A model generated the notes under the pieces. It made no database searches and was not told where the DNA came from. It saw nothing but the letters and a program-made list of their open reading frames with translations. A program made the translations under genes and the position numbers. This document shows, one piece after another, positions 1 to 5,249 of a stretch of 6,636 nt of DNA. Origin of the DNA: Desulfuromusa sp. (GTDB lineage: Bacteria > Desulfobacterota > Desulfuromonadia > Desulfuromonadales > Geopsychrobacteraceae); the NCBI GenBank assembly GCA_029934095.1, contig JAOZMV010000002.1, positions 1 through 6,636 on the forward strand, read 5' to 3'. Position 1 is the stretch's first letter; each line of letters starts with the position of its first letter.

Positions 1-131
1 CCTGATCAAATGAACAACCCGTAGCAATCTGCGGAAAATTGAACCCTCTTTCTGATTAAAAATACGTACAATAACTATGGCCTATCCATAAACAGTCGAT
101 TTTTTCGTTACGATTCGTAAAGTTCGACGGT

Positions 132-548
132 TTAGCAACGATGAGCTGACAGCTCCGGAATAGTATTGAAAACCTCCCCATTTCTCCGCCGTTCCACATA
201 GGAGTCAATGTTATTGAATTCACCTTCTAGAAGGGTAAGAATCGCCTCAATGTTTTCAACATTGACGACAACTGGCTGATATTTTGTCTGCTTGGCTATT
301 TTGATAAAGTTGGGGCTCTTTTGCTGTGCAACAAAAACATCCGCATCATTAATCAGCATGATAATTGCCTTCATTTTGTCAGTTTGCGCATGCTCCATAT
401 CCCTGGCGACATTTTTACGCTGCTCAATAAAAGTACCTCCAGTATTTTCAACCAGATCGTAGATATGAAAATACTCCGTATCGCCCATATGCGTTGTAGC
501 GATATTCTCCCCATCATTGGAACCAATACAAATTCTTAATGTCCGCAT
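132..548 (-). CDS. NifX/NifB-C-terminal-like (dinitrogenase Fe-Mo cofactor family) small protein
   Basis: A 138-residue soluble protein that reads as one domain of the dinitrogenase iron-molybdenum cofactor fold (NifX, NafY and the NifB C-terminus). Members bind or carry Fe-S or Fe-Mo clusters; many free-standing copies have no proven role and occur outside nif clusters. Seen here: an opening beta strand RICIGSNDGENIATTHMGD (about residues 5-23), then EYFHIYDL (25-32), a mid-protein helix, and the hydrophobic strand QPVVVNV (91-97), a typical order for the family. His20 in the THMGD stretch is a plausible ligand. Cysteines occur only at 7 and 138, and there is no radical-SAM CxxxCxxC motif, so it is not NifB itself. 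The ATG at 548 has a GAGGG ribosome-binding site (555-559) with a 6-nt spacer. It lies 68 bp downstream of dxs on the same strand, so it may be read through from dxs or have its own promoter; I saw no convincing one. No other nif gene is in the window, so a role in nitrogen fixation is not supported. Confidence 0.8.
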   Translation of the reverse strand: MRTLRICIGSNDGENIATTHMGDTEYFHIYDLVENTGGTFIEQRKNVARDMEHAQTDKMKAIIMLINDADVFVAQQKSPNFIKIAKQTKYQPVVVNVENIEAILTLLEGEFNNIDSYVERRRNGEVFNTIPELSAHRC

Positions 549-616
549 ATTTTTCCCTCAACCAGAAGCTTAAAAATCAACTGAAGTTAATATCACTTTT
601 AGAGTCAATATTCGGA

Positions 617-2518
617 TCAACCCACCGTGGCCTTTGAGTTTTGATACTGGGTTGCCTGCTTAACTTTTCCCATGATCCCTTCAGCATCAAGCCCTAGCTG
701 GGCACGTAATTCTTTCTGGGTTCCCTGACCAACAAAATTGTCTGGGATTCCAACCCGCAGCACTGGTATTGTCAGACCTGTGTCACTCAGCAATTCAAGA
801 ACAGCTGCCCCGAATCCCCCTTGCAGTGAATTTTCTTCAGCAGTAATCACAAAAGGAACTTTTTCTGCTTGAGCTATGATCAACTCACTGTCCAGAGGTT
901 TAATAAAACGGGCATCAACAACAGCTATATTGATCCCCTGCTTGACGAGTTGATCCGCAGCAGCTAATGCTTCATCAACCATAATACCGACCGCAATCAC
1001 TAAACCGTCGCTGCCTTCGCGCAACAGTTCTCCCCTCCCAATCGGCACCGGATCAATATTGTCAAGCAACGGCAAACCGACACCATTGCCACGAGGATAG
1101 CGATAGGCAAAAGGTCCTGCTGTTAAACTTGCGGTCTTCATCAAACGCTGAAGTTCTACCTCATTTCGTGGTACCGCAAAGTTCAAATTTGGAATATGGC
1201 GTAAGAATGAAAGGTCAAAAACACCATGGTGTGTTGGACCGTCAGCACCAACTAACCCAGCCCGGTCCAGAGCAAAGGTAACCGGCAGATTTTGCAAACA
1301 GACATCATGCAAAACCTGATCGTAAGCACGTTGCATAAAGGTCGAATAGATTGTTACCACCGGACGTAATCCGCGGCAGGCTAATCCAGCGGCAAAAGTA
1401 ACAGCATGCTGTTCAGCGATACCAACATCGAAAAAACGCTCGGGAAAGGTTTCTGAAAATTCATGAAGCCCGGTTCCTTCTGCCATAGCAGCGGTAATTG
1501 CAACTATTCTGTCATCCTCACGGGCAAGATCAACCAGGGTATTACCAAACACCTTAGTGTAAGAAGGAGCAGCATCCGGTTGACCACCTATAGCTTCTCC
1601 AGTTTCAGAATTGAATGGTCCAATGCCATGAAACTTGGGAGGGTTCTGTTCAGCCGGTTCATAACCCTTCCCTTTTTGCGTGATGACATGTAACAGAACC
1701 GGCCCCTTAATCTGGGCGACATTATGTAAAGTTTCGGTCAATTCTTCAATATTATGTCCATCAATCGGCCCAAAATAATCAAAACCAAACCCTTCAAACA
1801 ACATCCCCGGGGTCATAAAGCTTTTCAAAGATTCCTCAGCACGCTTCGCCAGATTAACCAGATCACGGCCGATCCCCGGAACATAACTCAGGATATTTTC
1901 GGTCTCTTTTTTGAACCGGATAAAAGACTCAGAGGTCATTTTGCGACTCATAAAAGAGGACAACGCACCGACATTTTGAGAAATCGACATTTCGTTGTCA
2001 TTCAAAATAACAACCAGTTTTTGTTTCAGATGTCCCGCATGATTCAAACCCTCAAATGCCATTCCCGCTGTCAACGAACCATCCCCGATGACCGCTATGA
2101 CCTTGTTGTCTTCGCCGACGATATCTCTTCCAGCCGCCATCCCCGATGCTGCCGAAATGGAGGTACTGGAATGACCGACACCAAAACAATCATGCTCGCT
2201 CTCATTCCGTTTTGGAAATCCACTGAGACCATTCAACTGGCGCAATGTCTCAAATTGATCCTGACGTCCTGTCAATAATTTATGGGCATAAGCTTGATGG
2301 CCAACATCCCAGATAATCTGATCATTGGGTGTCTCAAAAACACGATGCAACGCAATCGTAAGTTCAACGACTCCGAGTGAGCTACCTAAATGTCCACCTG
2401 TGGTTGCAACTGTTGACACAATTTTCTCACGCAATTCTTCCGCCAATTGTGACAGTTGTTTTTTATCCAGATTTTTCAGTTCTGCAGGTGACTTTATTTC
2501 TGAAAGAAGGGTTTCCAT
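617..2518 (-). CDS. dxs: 1-deoxy-D-xylulose-5-phosphate synthase
   Basis: Dxs condenses pyruvate with glyceraldehyde 3-phosphate to 1-deoxy-D-xylulose 5-phosphate. It is a cytosolic, thiamine-diphosphate-dependent enzyme at the entry point of the MEP isoprenoid pathway; DXP also feeds thiamine and pyridoxal synthesis. At 633 residues it is full length for the family. Visible landmarks are HLGSSLG (His43, substrate/cofactor histidine region), the thiamine-diphosphate motif beginning GDGSLTAG (145-152) and ending LNDN (172-175), the pyrimidine-domain GIAEQHAV with catalytic Glu369, and [15 protein letters not shown] (418-432). The C-terminal transketolase domain runs from about residue 500, with [11 protein letters not shown] (533-543). 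The ATG at 2518 has a good AAGGAAG ribosome-binding site at 2523-2529. It follows ispA on the same strand, which supplies the next substrates of the pathway, but a MITE-like repeat now widens that junction to 189 bp. No strong terminator is visible after the stop. Confidence 0.97.
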   Translation of the reverse strand: METLLSEIKSPAELKNLDKKQLSQLAEELREKIVSTVATTGGHLGSSLGVVELTIALHRVFETPNDQIIWDVGHQAYAHKLLTGRQDQFETLRQLNGLSGFPKRNESEHDCFGVGHSSTSISAASGMAAGRDIVGEDNKVIAVIGDGSLTAGMAFEGLNHAGHLKQKLVVILNDNEMSISQNVGALSSFMSRKMTSESFIRFKKETENILSYVPGIGRDLVNLAKRAEESLKSFMTPGMLFEGFGFDYFGPIDGHNIEELTETLHNVAQIKGPVLLHVITQKGKGYEPAEQNPPKFHGIGPFNSETGEAIGGQPDAAPSYTKVFGNTLVDLAREDDRIVAITAAMAEGTGLHEFSETFPERFFDVGIAEQHAVTFAAGLACRGLRPVVTIYSTFMQRAYDQVLHDVCLQNLPVTFALDRAGLVGADGPTHHGVFDLSFLRHIPNLNFAVPRNEVELQRLMKTASLTAGPFAYRYPRGNGVGLPLLDNIDPVPIGRGELLREGSDGLVIAVGIMVDEALAAADQLVKQGINIAVVDARFIKPLDSELIIAQAEKVPFVITAEENSLQGGFGAAVLELLSDTGLTIPVLRVGIPDNFVGQGTQKELRAQLGLDAEGIMGKVKQATQYQNSKATVG

Positions 2519-2547
2519 TGATCTTCCTTGTATAGAGTATTCATTAC

Positions 2548-2695
2548 CTATCAGGCTGTTGAAAAACTATCTGCGTTGCGATTGCTGTGTTAAAAATTGC
2601 CTCAATATGATCATTTACGGTGTATAAACTGTGCTTTTTCGGCTATTTTTACTTTGCACTCAAGCCCTCGAAAACGTTTTTCAAAACCCTGCTAT
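2548..2695. repeat. Putative 4-bp target-site duplication (CTAT) flanking the MITE-like element
   Basis: CTAT occurs directly before the left inverted repeat (2548-2551) and directly after the right one (2692-2695). Its exact abutment with both ends of the palindrome is what a target-site duplication looks like. A 4-mer matching by chance has odds of about 1 in 256, so this is supportive but not proof. Removing the element plus one CTAT would leave a 45-bp ispA-dxs spacer. Confidence 0.55.
2552..2691. mobile_element. MITE-like imperfect palindromic repeat between ispA and dxs
   Basis: A 140-bp non-coding element with terminal inverted repeats. The left end CAGGCTGTTGAAAAAC (2552-2567) and the complement of the right end CAGGGTTTTGAAAAAC (2676-2691) match at 13 of 16 positions. 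The symmetry continues inward around the same centre (about 2621): TAAAAATTGCC (2591-2601) pairs with GGCTATTTTTA (2641-2651) with one mismatch, and TTTA (2614-2617) with TAAA (2625-2628). The whole element could fold into one long imperfect hairpin. It has no open reading frame of its own and is flanked by a 4-bp direct repeat. From memory, CAGGCTGTTGAAAAA/TTTTTCAACAGCCTG ends recur in intergenic repeats of Desulfuromonas- and Geobacter-type genomes, which fits a non-autonomous element moved by a transposase elsewhere. The parent transposase cannot be named from this window. Confidence 0.75.
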
Positions 2696-2707
2696 AGGGC
2701 GGTATTT

Positions 2708-3613
2708 TCAGCAGGAGCGATCTACGACATAAGTAGCAATTTCCCGCAGTGGGCGTGCTGAGTCATCAAACATATCCAATGCAGACAGTGCCATCTCACG
2801 CAACTCATTGGCACGTTGTCGTGCCCCATCCAGACCAAGTAAAGCAGGATAGGTCGCTTTTCCGCGTTGCTGATCGCTACCGACATCCTTTCCTAAGAGA
2901 GACGGGTCAGCCACGATATCAAGAATATCATCGGCAACTTGAAACGCTAAGCCTGCAGCCTCACCATAACTATGAAGCGCCCGGCTTTGTTCAGCAGATG
3001 CCCCTCCCAGGAGTGCACCAACCTCAATTGCAGCCAGAATTAAAGCTCCGGTTTTATGGGTATGGATATATTCCAGAGTGGTAAGATCAACCGGATTTTT
3101 CTCCGCCTCCATATCAACGACCTGGCCGCCCACCATACCACAGGAACCGCTCCTTTTTGCTATAATATTGATCACTTTGAGATACTGTTCAGCAGGGATA
3201 TCGCCCCAGATATTCTTATTGGAGAGAAGGATAAATGCCTCTGTTAAGAGCCCGTCACCAGCTAAAATTGCTGTGGCCTCGCCATAAACTTTATGGTTGG
3301 TTGGATTTCCACGGCGAAAATCATCGTCATCCATAGCAGGAAGGTCATCATGAATGAGCGAATAACTATGAACCATTTCAATAGCACAGGCCGCTGGCAA
3401 TACATTTTTTATCTCTCCGCCAACAGCCTCACAAGCTGCCAGCATTAAAATCGGGCGAATCCGTTTTCCACCAGCAAAAACAGAATAACGCATCGCAGCG
3501 TGCAAACGGGTTGGAAGGCTATCAACTCCGGGAAGAAAACGATCCAGAGTTGAGTCTACAAGTCGAACTCTTTCTTGCAAATAGGTCTGCAACTGCCAAT
3601 CATTATCAACCAT
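2708..3613 (-). CDS. ispA: Polyprenyl (geranyl/farnesyl) diphosphate synthase
   Basis: A short-chain trans-prenyltransferase that adds isopentenyl diphosphate to allylic diphosphates, giving farnesyl (or geranylgeranyl) diphosphate for quinones, undecaprenyl carrier and other isoprenoids; soluble. With the chosen start it is 301 residues, the usual size. Landmarks: GGKRIRP (48-54, IPP binding); the first aspartate-rich motif DDLPAMDDDDFRRG (89-102) in the bacterial DDxxxxD form; the KT pair (187-188); the second motif DDILD (228-232); and GKATYP (251-256). I chose the ATG at 3613 because it has a GGGAG ribosome-binding site (3621-3625) with a 7-nt spacer and matches normal N-termini of the family. 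An in-frame ATG 21 codons upstream would add a Cys/Asn-rich leader that is just xseB sequence read out of frame. It overlaps the end of xseB by 8 bp, implying coupled translation. The final chain length (C15 versus C20) is not decided by sequence alone. It ends only 12 bp before the CTAT beside the repeat element, apparently intact. Confidence 0.94.
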   Translation of the reverse strand: MVDNDWQLQTYLQERVRLVDSTLDRFLPGVDSLPTRLHAAMRYSVFAGGKRIRPILMLAACEAVGGEIKNVLPAACAIEMVHSYSLIHDDLPAMDDDDFRRGNPTNHKVYGEATAILAGDGLLTEAFILLSNKNIWGDIPAEQYLKVINIIAKRSGSCGMVGGQVVDMEAEKNPVDLTTLEYIHTHKTGALILAAIEVGALLGGASAEQSRALHSYGEAAGLAFQVADDILDIVADPSLLGKDVGSDQQRGKATYPALLGLDGARQRANELREMALSALDMFDDSARPLREIATYVVDRSC

Positions 3614-3830
3614 CAAAAGGCTCCCGCTGCAACATCCCATCCTCTTGTTGAAGCAGTTGTTCCACCTGCAATTCAACTTTACGCAACGATTGGCGACAGG
3701 TATCTGCCTGTTTAACTCCAGCAGAAAAAACTTTTAACGCCTGATCCAGAGTAAGATCACCCGATTCAAGTTGTTCAACTGCCTCTTCAAGCTTTTGTAG
3801 TGATGCTTCAAAATTTATTTTTGTGGCCAT
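3606..3830 (-). CDS. xseB: Exodeoxyribonuclease VII small subunit
   Basis: XseB is the small helical subunit of exonuclease VII, several copies of which bind one XseA to form an enzyme that degrades single-stranded DNA in both directions. The protein is about 74 residues, normal for the family, and nearly all helical. It shows the typical FEASLQKLEEAVEQLESGDLTLDQAL region followed by a Lys/Gln-rich helix (CRQSLRKVELQVEQLLQQ) that would form the coiled-coil contact with XseA. A GTG nine bases earlier (3839) is possible. The ATG at 3830 is preferred because AGGTGA (3836-3841) lies 5 nt ahead of it and would itself be consumed by the GTG start. The gene follows xseA with 81 bp between, and its TGA lies inside the start region of ispA (8-bp overlap). 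A separate promoter-like pair lies in the xseA-xseB gap. Confidence 0.93.
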   Translation of the reverse strand: MATKINFEASLQKLEEAVEQLESGDLTLDQALKVFSAGVKQADTCRQSLRKVELQVEQLLQQEDGMLQREPFDG

Positions 3831-3869
3831 AATTATCACCTATACCAAGACTGAATATTGCATTTTTTG

Positions 3870-3899
3870 ATTATCGACAGCAGCTGAGTATTCCGTCAA
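3870..3899 (-). promoter_or_regulatory. Candidate sigma-70 promoter ahead of xseB-ispA-dxs
   Basis: On the minus strand TTGACG (3894-3899) is followed after 18 bp by GATAAT (3870-3875). Each box has 5 of 6 consensus bases. Transcription would begin near 3863, about 33 nt before the xseB ATG. It lies wholly in the gap after the xseA stop codon. This is a sequence match only; AT-rich gaps give such matches by chance, and read-through from xseA is equally possible. Confidence 0.4.
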
Positions 3900-3911
3900 G
3901 TGCTTAAACTG

Positions 3912-5120
3912 TTATTCAGCACCTTTTCCATCGATTAACGTCACCGTTGCCGTGACTTCTCCACTAGCAAGCTTGACTTGCAGTTGATCTCCGATCTGTA
4001 ACTGTTCAGATCCATGGACAATCTCGCCGGTCTCTTTTTGTTTAACAATTGCGTAGCCACGGGATAATACCGCCACAGGGGATAATGTTTGCAGTTGACT
4101 CATCAGCAGTGCCAGCCGATGCTCCTGCTGAACAAAGAGTTCTGTCATCGCCTGCTGTAGACGTAGGTGCAATTGCTGTAACTGCAGTTGCCATATTTTA
4201 ACTAATTCTGCCGGTGCTTTTAATCTCTTCTCCAACCCATGCAGGTTATTAGAGAGTAAGGTTAAGCGAGAACGTATTTGCGCTGCAAGGCGCAGCGTCA
4301 ACTGATCCAGATGACGTTCCAGTTCCAGACGATTCTTCACCACCAGCTCTGCTGCTGCGCTCGGAGTTGGAGCACGTAAGTCAGCAACCAGATCAGCAAT
4401 AGAAAAATCGACCTCGTGTCCGACAGCAGAAATAACCGGAATTTTTGATGCAGCTATTGCTCTGGCGACTATTTCTTCATTAAAGGCCCAGAGATCTTCT
4501 CGCGAGCCCCCGCCACGCCCGACGATAAGAACATCAACCGCAGTCTCCCTGTTCAAGTCAGCTATTGCCGCAGCTATTTCCTCGGCAGCACCTTTACCTT
4601 GAACCCGGACTGAGCGTAACAGAACCTGCAACCCGGCAGAACGCCGCCGCAACACATTCAGAATATCCTGTATCGCCGCCCCGGAGGACGAGGTTACCAG
4701 ACCAATCGTTCGCGGAAAGGGTGGCAGAGGTTGTTTTAAATTCGGAGCAAACAACCCCTCCCGTTCCAGTTTTTCCTTGAGCTGATCAAAAGCAAGTTGC
4801 AGGGAGCCAACACCTTCTGGCTCAACTGCTTCGACAATCAGCTGCAAATCGCCCCGTTGTGGATAAACAGAAACCCGACCACGGCAAATAACTGCCAAAC
4901 CATCCACAGGCTTGAAACGCAGCACCCTGGCATGGCTACGAAACATGGCGCACTTAATCCGGGCCTTTTTATCTTTCAAGGTGAAGTAATAATGGCCGGA
5001 TGGAGGTTGTGAAACGTTACTCAATTCTCCCTGAACCAGGACCTCAACAAAATTATCTTCAACCAGTTCCTGCAATAGCTGGACTAAGGTTGATACAGAA
5101 ATAGCAGTTGATATATCCAT
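3912..5120 (-). CDS. xseA: Exodeoxyribonuclease VII large subunit
   Basis: XseA carries the catalytic domain of exonuclease VII, which trims single-stranded DNA in mismatch and crosslink repair; cytosolic. At 402 residues it is slightly shorter than the E. coli protein (about 450) but has all the regions. They are an N-terminal OB fold (about 1-100) with VQGELSNVSQPPSGHYYFTLKD (29-50); the catalytic domain from about 125, with GLVTSSSGAAIQDI (140-153), GRGGGSREDLWAFNEE (201-216) and SAVGHEVDFSIADLVADLRAPTPSAAAEL (231-259); a long Leu/Gln-rich coiled coil (about 262-342) that recruits XseB; and a C-terminal segment starting LSPVAVLSRGYAIV (346-359). The ATG at 5120 is the only reasonable start, because an in-frame TAA lies two codons upstream. 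Its ribosome-binding site is weak: GGGGA (5132-5136) with an 11-nt spacer, so low translation initiation is likely. It heads the minus-strand block and is divergent from the ATPase gene at 5250. Confidence 0.96.
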   Translation of the reverse strand: MDISTAISVSTLVQLLQELVEDNFVEVLVQGELSNVSQPPSGHYYFTLKDKKARIKCAMFRSHARVLRFKPVDGLAVICRGRVSVYPQRGDLQLIVEAVEPEGVGSLQLAFDQLKEKLEREGLFAPNLKQPLPPFPRTIGLVTSSSGAAIQDILNVLRRRSAGLQVLLRSVRVQGKGAAEEIAAAIADLNRETAVDVLIVGRGGGSREDLWAFNEEIVARAIAASKIPVISAVGHEVDFSIADLVADLRAPTPSAAAELVVKNRLELERHLDQLTLRLAAQIRSRLTLLSNNLHGLEKRLKAPAELVKIWQLQLQQLHLRLQQAMTELFVQQEHRLALLMSQLQTLSPVAVLSRGYAIVKQKETGEIVHGSEQLQIGDQLQVKLASGEVTATVTLIDGKGAE

Positions 5121-5162
5121 TGCTTATAAAATCCCCGTCACTCCACAGAACTAAGGAGAGAC

Positions 5163-5191
5163 ATTATAACTCTCTTCAATCCAGATTGACA
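5163..5191 (-). promoter_or_regulatory. Candidate promoter for xseA (perfect -10, poor -35)
   Basis: On the minus strand a perfect TATAAT lies at 5163-5168. The hexamer 17 bp upstream is TGTCAA (5186-5191), only 2 of 6 matches to TTGACA, and there is no extended TG. Transcription would start near 5156, giving a leader of about 35 nt. The poor -35 occupies exactly the bases of the plus-strand -35 box, so polymerase binding in the two directions would compete. If real, it may need an activator. Confidence 0.4.
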
Positions 5192-5198
5192 GGATTGA
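5176..5198. promoter_or_regulatory. Operator-like inverted repeat over the divergent -35 region
   Basis: TCAATCC (5176-5182) and GGATTGA (5192-5198) form a perfect 7-bp inverted repeat with a 9-bp spacer. The spacer contains a third GATTG (5184-5188), which itself pairs with CAATC (5177-5181) across 2 bp. Three half-sites of one pentamer thus sit within 23 bp, covering the -35 hexamer of the plus-strand promoter. This is the geometry of a regulator-binding site, but the protein is unknown and chance cannot be excluded. Confidence 0.35.
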
Positions 5199-5214
5199 GA
5201 TAACCCCTTATAAA
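5186..5214 (+). promoter_or_regulatory. Near-consensus sigma-70 promoter for the ParA-like gene
   Basis: TTGACA (5186-5191, 6 of 6) is followed by a 17-bp spacer and TATAAA (5209-5214, 5 of 6). Transcription would begin near 5221, leaving an AT-rich leader of about 29 nt before the ATG at 5250. This is the best promoter match in the window and suggests strong or constitutive expression unless something occupies the inverted repeat over the -35 box. Confidence 0.7.
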
Positions 5215-5249
5215 TAGTTATTTTTTCAATATTCATTGTTGGGAAACTT

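Noticed and set aside
1..24. Short plus-strand frame ending in TAG at 22-24
   Set aside because: Only seven codons are visible at the edge, with nothing to tell a gene end from chance.
76..120. Small palindromes TATGG-N5-CCATA and TTACGA-T-TCGTAA beyond the end of the NifX-like gene, near a T run
   Set aside because: Read in the direction of the gene the run is A, not T, and the second palindrome has a one-base centre. I cannot support a terminator or an operator; positions 1-131 hold no gene I can defend.
571..594. Weak terminator between dxs and the NifX-like gene
   Set aside because: On the minus strand AACT and AGTT flank only two bases before a run of five T. The stem is too short and the loop too tight for a credible intrinsic terminator.
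599..608. TTGACT as a -35 box for the NifX-like gene
   Set aside because: No acceptable -10 hexamer lies 16-18 bp downstream; the TATTAA nearby is only 10 bp away.
1754..2278. 174-codon open frame on the plus strand
   Set aside because: It lies wholly inside dxs on the opposite strand, its product resembles no family I know, and dxs is intact with all motifs. The other plus-strand frames inside dxs, ispA and xseA are rejected for the same reason.
2687..2699. CCCT/AGGG mini-hairpin at the right end of the repeat element
   Set aside because: Four base pairs overlapping the end repeat and the CTAT; it is more simply explained as the element junction than as a separate structure.
3614..3676. 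Upstream start for ispA adding 21 residues
   Set aside because: The extra leader is Cys/Asn-rich, unlike family N-termini, and lies fully within xseB. The ATG at 3613 has its own well-spaced ribosome-binding site.
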